This document shows positions 27,690 through 38,168 of a stretch of DNA of 64,000 bases, piece after piece. The notes beneath the pieces are model-generated. The model was given only the letters and a program-made list of their open reading frames with translations. It was not told where the DNA came from and made no database searches. The position numbers were made by a program, and so were the translations under genes. Location of the stretch: contig WIXG01000011.1 of assembly GCA_009869945.1 (NCBI GenBank), positions 248,001-312,000 on the forward strand. The letters are read 5' to 3'. This DNA comes from Mesaphorura yosii. Lineage: Eukaryota; Arthropoda; Collembola; Poduromorpha; Tullbergiidae. The number at the start of each line of letters is the position of its first letter. Positions within the stretch are counted from its first letter, which is position 1.

Positions 27690-27958
27690 CGCTTACTTGC
27701 AACAACTTGGGCTTATCCAACAGTTAACACTTACAAATGGGGCAGTTTCACAATATTAAATTAACTATGCAGATACAATTAACAAATGCGACATTGCTGG
27801 AATGACAAACGCAGACAAATTGAATTCGAGTTCAAACAGAAGAGATGAGTTCTCTTCTCATGTGTTGTTCGCTTTTGCCGTCATTCCAATCTTTACTAAT
27901 TACATATATTTACATTCGTTGCCATTACAGGGGCAAGCATTACATTCAATTGTTGGGT
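27690..27958. promoter_or_regulatory. Compact divergent promoter region (zinc-finger gene / DGKQ)
   Basis: The two start codons face away from each other across 269 bp. An acceptor-like TTGCCATTACAG ends at 27930 on the plus strand, so DGKQ may have an untranslated exon or a distant start. No TATA box was clear. Confidence 0.4.
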
Positions 27959-30900
27959 ATGGCTGCACCTGCCCAACAACATGGCCACATCTTTCTCAAG
28001 AAGAGTAAGTAATCCGGCTTTTATACATTTTTGTTTGTACATTTGGAACCATCAATAAAGATCTTGAACTAAAGTTAAAGCTTAACTAGGTACCTAAACT
28101 AAAAACTAAACCGTGTAACTTAAAACTAACTGTGTAATTTTTTTCGCAGCTTTCCACAAGCCCACCTACTGTCACCATTGCACGGACCTGCTGTGGGGAC
28201 TTATTCAGCAAGGGTTCATATGTGATGGTAATACGCTCAGTTAATGAATTCTTATGCCTTCTCACAATTCTTATCTTTAAACTTCGATTCATATTCCTCT
28301 TCTTAAAGCCCCGAATTTTTACTTTATGAATGAACATCTTCCGCCTTCACTAATGCACATTTCTCGGAACGCGATAAAAGGGTGTGTCTCTTATGACCGA
28401 AATGTTTTATGTTTCATCTTTCGCAGTATGCAATTTTGTGGTACACGATCGGTGTATGAAACATGTCATTTCACCATGCTCAACAGTCGCAGTATCTCAA
28501 GTAAAGGTAAGCTTTCAGTCAGCCGAGCTACCATCTCACGTCTCATGTGGCAGTGGCATTCGGTTATGATGAAATTACTATTCGTTGTAGGAATGGATTC
28601 CCCATTGCTGGTCAGAACCTGGTCATTTCAAGAGAAAATATTGCCAAGTTTGCCGGAAGAAATTGGATGACAATTGGGCATTAAGATGTGAAAGTAAGTG
28701 AAAGTTCACATACATGACCGCTGGCCGGCCTTTTGTTGCGTGGATTCTAAAATGTGCTGTCTCATTTCTTCCACAGTTTGTGAGTACTTCGTACATTGTG
28801 AGTGCGTAGAACTATCTGTGCCGAATTGTAAAGAATGTGCCACATACTTTCCTGGACGCGAGTTATCCTCTGTCCGACACTGTAAGTGACAGATTGATTT
28901 CAGGCCATTGAGATCACTCGAATAGTTACTGTACTTATGTTGTATGAAATTCTCAGGTCATCATTGGAGAGAGGGCAACTTAGTCTCCAATTCGAAATGC
29001 GCTGTCTGTAAGAAAGCATGCTGGTCGAGCGAGTGCTTGGCCGGGTACAGGTAATAATTAATTTCACGATTGTCTTCAGCATGCAAGAGATGGACACTAC
29101 TAAATCTCGATCTTGTGACAGGTGCGAATGGTGTGGTATACCCGCTCATGCTGGCTGCCACAAATCGCTAAGTCCGGAGTGTAATTTCGGCGTCTTCGAG
29201 GCAATTTATCTTCCTCCTCATGCAGTATCCATTCCTAGAACAGGTGAGTGAATAATATTTTCAGTGACTTCCTTTGAGTATTCATTTGAACGAAGTTTTA
29301 AAATTTTAATTAGGTAATTTCGCAATGTGGTAAACATAAGGTTTGAATGAGATTAATAATAATGAATAACTATAACTATTAACGAACTAGGCGTTAAAGC
29401 CGAGTTCAACGATTTGTGAGTTGCGAGAATTTAAAGTAATGGAAGAGAATTTGTCGAAGGATTAACTTAAGATAAATTGGATAAAATAGTAAAACTTTTA
29501 GTTGGAATTATCTGTGAGAGTAATTGCTGCAACTGATTAATAATAATTTATTCTTGGATTCTTAGAAGCGTTTTGTTACAAACAAACATTTTATTACAAA
29601 CATTTTGTTACAGGTGCCCCATCAGCCAGGCATTCACGTATCAACTAATTCATTTCTAATCTAATTTATTTACAGAGGTCCCGATGGAGACCATTATCGG
29701 GGTGGCCTCGAAAAATCTCAAAGCCAAAGATACCATGTCTTTTACTTGTCGTAAGTTATCAAATTCTCAACTTCTTCCAAAAACGCATACGAGCCCAGCT
29801 AGCGATTTTGCACCTGCACATTTGATCTATTTCGATATTCACACACAGTCTTGTGTTGTGTTTAACCCTCGCCTCGAACTCTTTGTGTGTACATATCCCA
29901 TCTTGATAAGATGATCAGCATGAAATTCTGGTTCCGCTTTTGCCCAATCCGTCAACCCATTCGCAACAACTTGAGAAGGGATTGAATTTTCACTTTCATT
30001 AATTAACTTTGCGTAATAGTGTTTTGCCTATTCCTTTAATTTAATTACTCTTGCACTGACATTGAGCAAGAGATCAAGTTGATTCTATGCTCAGCATTGA
30101 ATACACATCGTATCTGTGCTTGCAGAATCGACCTCCTTCCAATTCATGTTTCCAGTGAATTTATTATTTTTTCATTACTTTTATATTTATGTGAGGATTA
30201 TTTTTGTTTGTGTTTGATTATGATTTATGTTTTGTTCTCCTTTTGGCTTTGTTTTACCTACATAGGCATCATAGACTTCCCTGTGCCAAATAAGAGTTCA
30301 GATTTGTGTTCTTGGCTGAAGAAACACAAATTGTTTACAAAGCTTTTTTTGTTGAGAGGTAAGCTCTGCGTTATGTTCTGAGTGCTACGTTCGGCGACCT
30401 TCCCATTGTGTGAATTGCTTTATGTTTCTGTGTTTAATGTCTAAGATAAGATTTTGTATGATTTATGTTCATCGGTCTAAATGATTGCTTTCTTACGCAG
30501 CGAGGAGTATTTCCGAAGAATTTAGCAGTGGAGACCGTGATACGAAGCCGTTATCCAGTCGTGGTGATTCTGAAAGTGAAACGGCGGTTGCAACAACTGC
30601 AGGCTCGTCTCAGTCTTCGTCATCCAAGAGTCAAGATCGTGAGCGTGAGAAGGAGAAAGAACGGGACGAAGAAACAATCAAAGTCTATGACGGCAATCAA
30701 GGAGTAAGAAGACGCCAGTTCCGACCCATACACGTTTCAAAGTTTGCCACGACGGAGCAAGTCTTATCAGCAGCATTAAAAGCATTTCATATTACAAAAC
30801 CCACTGACAATTACTACCTCACTGATGCCTATGACGATGAAAGCACCGTCGAAGATCCAAATCCTGTGCAATCATTGAAAAGGCGTGAAGGGAAAAGGCC

Positions 30901-33900
30901 AGCTGTGTTCCTTCGCTTCCGGTGAGTTCAATATCAAGTCCTGCACAATATGTCGTCATCTCATGTATTAATGTACTTCGTATTGATTTCTGAATTATTG
31001 TTGAACCTTTTGATGAATTGCCTTTCAGAGAAGAAGAGCGCACGAGTGGGCAGGTTCTCGTTTATTCTGGACGGCTGAAAACAGCCCAGAGCGTGGCGAC
31101 AGTGGACGTTCAGAATAGAACAACAGTATCAGATGTCATTAGCGCTGCACTTGATCAGTTCGGCCTTGATCCCGACACGCATTTAACCTATCGCATGCTG
31201 AAGCTTGTGCTGGACAAAGGTACGTCGATGAATACAGTTTTGCGACTGAACTGTACGGAATATTTTATTTCAATAATCTTATGGTCTCACCTTTACAATG
31301 ATGAAGGTGGAGTAATAGAACGCGTGCTGGAACTGGATGAAAAACCATGGCTAATGCTGAAAGAACATGCACGCGATTCAGTGAGACAAATGGAGAATGT
31401 CCGGTTTCACCTGCAACTTGCTGAAGACCCTCATGGCTCGACAGTAGCACTATTTGTTGGAAATTTAACTCCGAATTTAAGCCAAAGGCAATATGAAAAT
31501 TGTCTCATGGAATACCTTGGGAAAGAGAACCGGTACAATCACATCGGCCCGATTTACTACGAGTACGGGAGTTTGGTCATACAGTACGAAGATGCCAATA
31601 AGGCAGTGCGAGCATTTTACACGCTGCGAGAATCTATCATGGATGATAAAAACTTACTGGTTTTGATGCTTCCGAGCCTGGCCCCGAAACTACTCCCACC
31701 GGTTTGTTTTGAACCATATTTCACAAGCCCATGAAATCATGCATCACCTTACGAGAACAACTGTTTTGTACATCTTAGGGAGTGACTCCTTTGCTCGTAT
31801 TTGTCAACGTGAAGTCGGGTGGCTGTCAAGGACTGGACTTAATTACTTCATTCCGTAAATTGTTGAATCCGTATCAGGTTTTCGATCTGGACAATGGCGG
31901 ACCTCTGCCAGGTATGATTCTCGAAGCATGATTGAAATTAATTTCAAAAACTCATCAAAACTTTGATTTTGATTTGTCACAGGTCTGTACGTCTTTCGGC
32001 ATATTGAAAATTACCGCATTCTGGTTTGTGGAGGCGATGGGTATGTCCTGCACACATTTGAGATTATTACTTTGATCAAAGTCGTGCGACACTTCACTCT
32101 TGCCTCGTTTACTACAGAACGATCGGCTGGGTCCTGCAATGTCTCGACAATGTTGGCCAAGACTCCCAGTGCTCGAGCCCTCCGTGTGCTATCGTCCCTC
32201 TTGGAACCGGAAACGATTTGGCCCGAGTTCTTCGGTGGGGCTCTGGGTATACCGGTGGGGAAGATGCCAACACGCTGCTGAAGGACGTGATAGAGGCAGA
32301 AGAAATTCGCCTTGACAGATGGACTGTGGTGTTTCATCCAGATGAAAAAGCCGATGATAAGGTTGCTATCAACCAAGCATGTGAGTTTAACATTGGCATT
32401 CTGGTTCCATGCAGCCCAAGTACTAATCGATTCAAAAATTGCAGTGATGGTTGGAGCGACGGCTCAGAGCGAAGATAATACGGCAATTTATGTGATGAAT
32501 AATTATTTTGGTATCGGAATTGATGCTGATCTCTGTTTGGATTTTCACAACGCAAGGCAAGAAACATTTTGAGAGTTCAAGAAACCGAAGCAAAGGTTTC
32601 GTTCCGTTTGGCAACGAAAATTAATGATTCTATTACTTTCACAGGGAAGAAAATCCAAATAAGTTTAATTCACGCTTACACAACAAAGGTGTCTATGTCA
32701 AAATGGGTCTTCGAAAAATGGTCTCAAGAAAAATGTGTAAAGATCTCCACAGAGAAATACGAGTAGAAGTGGATGGGAAACTTATTGAACTGCCACCAGT
32801 GGAAGGAATTATCATTCTAAACATTCTCAGGTATTTATGGACTGAAAATTGATATTGTATTAACGGTATTGACGAAGGGGTTGCTAATTGCCGTGTGTCG
32901 AATAGTTGGGGTTCCGGAGCAAATCCTTGGGGTCCTGAGAAAGAGGATCAATTCAATAAGCCAAACCACTGGGATGGTAAAGAAATCTTTCTTTATAATC
33001 ATCGAATTCAATTGACACAAATTAACAGGAACTGAAATTAACAAATCGTCGAAGTAATTATAGTCGAACAGAAACAAGTAATTACGAATCCAAGTCCATA
33101 TCAGATGAATCTGAGTCGCCGGTGTCAGAACTGGTTGCTCCTTCGGAGTAGGAATCAGTGTGAGCCGGTTCTGATCTTCTTATCAAGATGAAGATTCATG
33201 TAATGAAGGAAACATCCATTCTCATTGTGAACGGTCTTGCATTTGCCTTTTAAGTAATCGAAGCACACAACAGGACGACCATGAATTCCCAACTTGGCTG
33301 CTTGTTTGGCGTCCGAGCTTCTGAAAATTTATGAAATTAATACAATAAATTAGTACTTAGAAAAGTGGAAGGGAAAATTTATTAAGAATTTTTCCTTTAC
33401 TTCACAAGAAAGGCTTACCGGTCAGGCGAGTACAGCACTTTTGCATGCTTATCACGTCTATGAATTCCTAGGACAGAGGTACTGTAAGTTTGGAATTCAC
33501 ATAGTTCGCAATTCAACAAGACGCCTGCTTCTCGGGTTTTTTCACTTTTCCAATGATAATCCTTCCAATGTCTTCTGTTGTTCTGGGTTTTCTGCATACT
33601 TCTTACGCTGGTTATTCCGGGCTGCTTCTACGAGTCAGCGTGTCCCTTTGTGTGTTTTCTCGCCTTCTTTAAATCAGGGAAGACTTTACCACAGATCTCG
33701 TCCTTCTTGTTCTTGTAATTGCACTTGAAAGATGTTCCAGATCTGATAAAAGATTTATCGTACTCTCCAACACCAAAGATTTTGGGACTCATTTTGAACT
33801 AATCACTAGTTTAAATGTGAGAATTCTGATAAGAATGGACTACGGCCGAAACGTAATTAAGTTCAAGTTATTTTGTTCTTGACACAACGTGTCTTTCTTT

Positions 33901-34649
33901 CATACTGGAAAGTAGGCTGAGTATCAACAAAATTTTGTTCTACCACCAAAACAGAACGAAAAGAGTTACCGGGCAGCATAGTCACAATCTTACACTCCTA
34001 ACTTACTACCTCAGACGCTACAGTAAAGGATTGTGATTGTGACTATAGTACAATCAGAATCACAGTCAGAGTCGAGCATAATATATAATATTGGAATGTT
34101 AAAGTTAAAGGCTAATCTGGAAAATTTGGATCTTACAGGCATGTTGGAAATTGTGGGAGTGACTGGCGTTGTTCACTTGGGACAAATTCAATCTGGGCTC
34201 AGATCCGCGATGAGAATTGCGCAGGGTGGACATATCAAAATAAGAATCAATACAGATATGCCGGTTAGTTTTTTATGCATAAACTCCAAATACAGTAGAG
34301 TGAACTGGTAGATACAGATGCGCCAGGTTAGGTTATGGGTTTAGCATTTCACAATCTTCCGTTCACAGGTGCAAGTCGACGGCGAACCGTGGATTCAAAC
34401 ACCGTGTGATGTGGTTGTCTTAAAGTCTGCACTGAAGGTAGGTCAATGGCTCCCTTGGCGCTTGAATTTTTGCTTAAATGCACTTCATTCTCGTAATTAC
34501 TATTTTATTGATAGGCAACCATGTTAAAGAAAACGAAAATGAAGAGGAGAAACACAGAGGCAGTAATGTCACCGCTGACCTCTTGCCCCTCTCCCACACC
34601 TCCTTCCGGTGGTTCCTCACATCATCAGCAATCTACAGATGAGTTATAA
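27959..34649 (+). CDS. DGKQ: Diacylglycerol kinase theta
   Basis: Phosphorylates diacylglycerol to phosphatidic acid. Exons: 27959-28004, 28150-28227, 28427-28506, 28591-28693, 28777-28881, 28957-29050, 29122-29243, 29676-29750, 30501-30921, 31029-31219, 31307-31701, 31779-31911, 31983-32040, 32118-32380, 32445-32556, 32645-32830, 32906-32976, 34139-34263, 34369-34437 and 34515-34649. This gives 953 residues, close to vertebrate theta. Three C1 domains (about 10-60, 73-120, 139-190) are typical of the theta class. Then come a charged Ser/Arg linker, Ras-association-like sequence (about 290-450), the catalytic domain from about 571 with CGGDGTIGWVL and [15 protein letters not shown], and the accessory domain ([31 protein letters not shown]). 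The intron after 32556 uses a GC donor. The 87-bp intron 31220-31306 is in frame and stop-free. A phase-compatible cassette exon lies at 30266-30358. The start codon is the first in-frame ATG before C1; an earlier exon cannot be excluded. Confidence 0.95.
30266..30358 (+). other. DGKQ: Candidate 93-nt cassette exon of DGKQ
   Basis: The stretch has an acceptor (TTTTACCTACATAG|G) and a donor (AGAG|GTAAGC), is phase 1 at both ends and has no stop. It could be included between exons 8 and 9, adding 31 residues. These include a Trp followed by a strongly basic, amphipathic run ([16 protein letters not shown]). No protein homology was recognised. Confidence 0.4.
33155..33792 (-). pseudogene. Antisense zinc-finger gene nested in DGKQ intron, with internal stop
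   Basis: Inside the 1.16-kb DGKQ intron 32977-34138, on the opposite strand, a spliced reading frame starts at ATG 33792. Exon 1 (33792-33419) ends in a good donor (CG|GTAAGC). Exon 2 (33320-33155) starts after ATTTTCAG in the right phase and ends at TGA. The frame encodes a C2H2-like finger (C-x9-C-x12-H-x3-H, ending KHTKGH). A second finger follows (CELCEFQ with HRRDKH), then a Cys/His-rich end ([19 protein letters not shown]). One in-frame TAG at 33630-33628 (codon 55) interrupts it. Just past that stop a neighbouring frame also looks protein-like ([12 protein letters not shown]), so an indel rather than a nonsense change may be the lesion. It could be a decayed retained gene, a transposon-borne fragment, or a gene with an intron I missed. 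Confidence 0.5.
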
Positions 34650-37120
34650 AGCTATGAAGTTAGTTTTCTTGTCTTATTCTAAAGTACATGTGTATCACAT
34701 GCTATAGTACCTTTTAATTTGCTAGCCAAGGTTCAAATTTTAAGGAAACGACGTTCATTTTTATAGTTCCTGTGTTCTCGAAACATTTTAATAATGCAAC
34801 GCAAAAGCACAATCAAAGTGTATCCTTTCGAAAGTCTACGAAACTTTGTTAAGTTGCTAAAGTCAAATTGCAATAATTTGTTAAACCTTGCACGCCCAAG
34901 TGCAAGTTGAGAACCGTCTTTGGTCACCGCCATTGACACTTGCAAAAACAAACACGCACTCAAAACCCATTTGTTTCAATACAAATAATTTTACATTCCT
35001 AGTGTGTTCGCTACGAATATTATATTTAATTAGTTTTTCACATTAGCAAGTTCGGTAGTAGTAGCAAATTAGTAGCCTTATTCAGTAGCATTTAGGAGAT
35101 GGTTCAAGGGTATAGTCAAGTGATACTAGTCATTTAGTGAGCGAGTTTATTTTCCAGCACATCTTTTGCGTTATTTGCTTTAAAGAGCTTTAATTAATGC
35201 TCATTTGTTTGTCAGTCATCAACCAGAAACAATTTTCGAATTCCACTCGAGAAGTCGGGAGGAATGTAACAGAACTCAGAGACACTGAATCCCGTTTAAT
35301 TATCAGTATTAAGAACTTTTGGATTGCAAGAGAATAACCACGAGCGTATTGGCTCACAAAGAGCACACGAGCATAAGCACTTTACACTTTACACAACACA
35401 TTCAAGGATCTCTTAACTTTTTATATGAAAGCTCTATTCTAAGATGTCAGCCACATCAAATAGCGTACTTCTAAATTTCATATAATATTTATGCTCATTC
35501 AGAAACTCTTCTTTGTTTCTATCGCTCTTTCTCACGACTAGAAGTTTTATAACCCACTTAAAACCTGAACCACCATTTTCAACGGTTAAGATAGCCATTT
35601 TACCAATGTATTATTGGACGTCGTGTATTAGGGGCTTGAACCTTTTCTTCGTAGTCTTTTTTTTCGCTCAGAAAGAAAGACTTTGGAAATTGCTACGATG
35701 ATTAACGGCTAAGTTTTTCAACTTCAGTACAATTCAATTATTGGATTTCTGTTAGTGCAACAGTTTAAATGCTGAAAACAATCAAAGAATTACAACAAAG
35801 CCAAAGGAGGGCAAGTCAGGCAGGGCGAGCCAAGCGAAAGTCTTGCCGTAGTCAACAATAATACTGGAAAATTTTATTTGTCTTATGTCTTGTGTTGAGT
35901 ACGTTCAGAGTACGGGTTATATCTACTAGTACATTTTTATGCAAGAATAGTGTAACGTGTAACTAGAATTATATTCAACTAGTGCTCAGAGTGTGTAATT
36001 TATTTTAGGCTGTACATTGTAGTAGAATTTGTTTGTGGAAATTCTTTCATTCAGAGTATTCAAATTATTTTCACTTCACGCTTTTGTATAAAAAGCAAAG
36101 AGGTGCCAAAAGCAGTCAGCCAGGCATCAAGGCACGAGAAAGCGAAGGAGAATCTCGTTTAACGAAAGAATTCTTGTGAATCCTTTTCATCGCCGTCGCG
36201 CTTTGCGAACGCGAGCACACATTTAAGCAAATACTAATTATCTTAGCTGTAATCAAATCTTATTAACCACGAGTTCTTTGTTCATAAATTGGAGGGCTTT
36301 GATCTTTGATCAGGCAGCAGCCACTCCTCGGCCATTTCCCACCGCTCACGCTTAGCGAAGCGATGCCGTCGAATGGTCGACTGTTCTTTGGGAAATATGG
36401 GGCTCAGTTACTTTCACCAGCTCACGCAGCGTGGCGCGTGGCTGGTGAAAGCAACTTTTATTTCCCAATCTCGAACACGGTTTACGAGCAAAGAGATCGC
36501 CAGCGAGCACGTCGTTCCTTTTCAATAACTAAATCGTATGATGATGAATTTGTTGATGCGTCGATCATTTAATTGTTTCTCCTACTGTACTGCTATTATT
36601 GCTAATACTATATGCTAATTGTATGTGTAACCTGTAATAATTGGAAACTGTAAAGTATTATACTGCTTCTCGATGTCATGTCATGTCAATGTAAATTATG
36701 AACTGTATATATGTAAATACAAACTAATAACCTCTAAAACTGCTAATCGCTGTACAGGCGAGTACCGAATAAGTTAGAAACAGGCGAAGAGTGGTGCGTG
36801 TGAAAGCATTGAAAGCAAGCAGGCAGGCACAAACTTGTGTTCTTTCTTCGTAATGGTAAGCTGCAGAATTTATAGATTGCCATTGCCATTCTATTAACTT
36901 ACGAATTACTACTGCATAGTAACTTAATTTTTCCCTGTTCGACCTCGACCGATCGACCCTCTCGAGTCAATCGGCATTCGTACACAAGGCAGTAATAATC
37001 CGCGTCCCTGATTTAAATTCCAACGTGTGCATGATGAAGCGATAAAGTATGCGTATGAAAAGTGTGATCGTGATGATAATTATTGCCAATCAACAATAAT
37101 AACAATAATTTTAAGGTCGT

Positions 37121-37160
37121 CCCGACCCTCCCCACGCCCTCGCCCACCCCGCGCCCGCCC
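37121..37160 (-). other. Potential G-quadruplex, eight G-runs in 40 bp
   Basis: The minus strand carries eight runs of three or four G with loops of one to three bases; the plus strand is correspondingly C-rich with i-motif potential. It is an island of nearly pure G+C in AT-rich surroundings. It also resembles clustered GC boxes. Confidence 0.7.
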
Positions 37161-38062
37161 TTTGTTGCAAACTATACGATAACGATTACTACGATGAAAA
37201 AACGATGCAATCCTGAAAAAGAAACGCATAACTAAACAATGCACATTGTACACAAATTACTTCCAAAAGAAATGGTTCTTAGTGCTATCGAGTAGTGTAT
37301 AGAATACGAATACGTAATACGCATGTTCAGGTATCAAGTTCATCGTCAACATGTAAAGTAGACGCAAGTTGCGAGTACGACGACTAGTATTTGGTGAGTT
37401 GAGACCTAAACAATGGCAATGGTGGAGATTACGACGACGACGACGTCGCGAATTTTCACTTTACTTGACGACTTTCAGACTAGACTTCAACGCTACAATC
37501 TCAAAGTGTGATTTTATTAGGTAACTTGTAAATAGTTTATAGTTTCGGAAATCAACGTTGATTTTAGTAGGCAAATTACAATAATAGTGAGTTCTTTGTT
37601 ATTGTTACTCGCCCCCGTTGTGTTCTTCGCTCGCTGATGTTGTTTTCACTTTCACCTGCATTTTCACCCAATTTCGAGTTTTCCAGATCTTAACATTGTG
37701 ATAGTGAATCAACGTACGTACGCTTTGTTGAATTCACTTCACTTTACCCTTCACGTGATCACGTCGTCTCATCTTCTGTCCACTCCGATCTCGTCTTCAA
37801 CCTCCAGAATTCGTCTTGCTCTTCAGTGCTCCTCTTGTCGTGTATCCGTAATTCGTAAATCGTATCCTGTCCCTCCTTCACTCCGACTCCGGTAATCTGT
37901 ACGTTACGTAACATCTCACCACACATTACTTACTAAAGATTACAACAATATGATTATTATTATTATGAAATATACAACACATTATTATATTAATAATACA
38001 TTATATTATATGAAAATGACATGAAATAAAATTCCCATGGAAAAATCAGTGTCTTTGCACGA

Positions 38063-38077
38063 TTTATTCGTTTTATT
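38063..38077 (-). terminator. Tandem AATAAA poly-A signals of the TSSK-like gene
   Basis: Two minus-strand AATAAA motifs (38068-38063 and 38077-38072) lie about 90-105 bp after the stop at 38169, a normal 3' UTR distance. Confidence 0.55.
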
Positions 38078-38168
38078 CCCGTAATCGTAACTTAAAATTA
38101 GTACGTTTGAATTTTGTGACAGGGATGCAGGTTTTGCTCATCATTTGCATTGCTGTTATCGATCATGG

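Larger units (their letters stand above)
34650..38168. other. Non-coding region between convergent DGKQ and TSSK-like genes
   Basis: No supported gene. It should contain the DGKQ 3' UTR. It includes a C-rich/G-rich block at 37121-37160 and an ATT-rich low-complexity stretch around 37940-38010. A plus-strand AATAAA lies at 38025-38030 and minus-strand AATAAA motifs at 38063-38077. Confidence 0.5.

Noticed and set aside
29613-29650. Possible extra DGKQ exon after TTGTTACAG
   Set aside because: In the required phase it meets a stop after about eleven codons and no donor follows; the exon at 29676 fits instead.
32011-32376. 121-codon minus-strand frame
   Set aside because: Lies opposite the conserved catalytic exon of DGKQ, whose plus-strand motifs explain the sequence.
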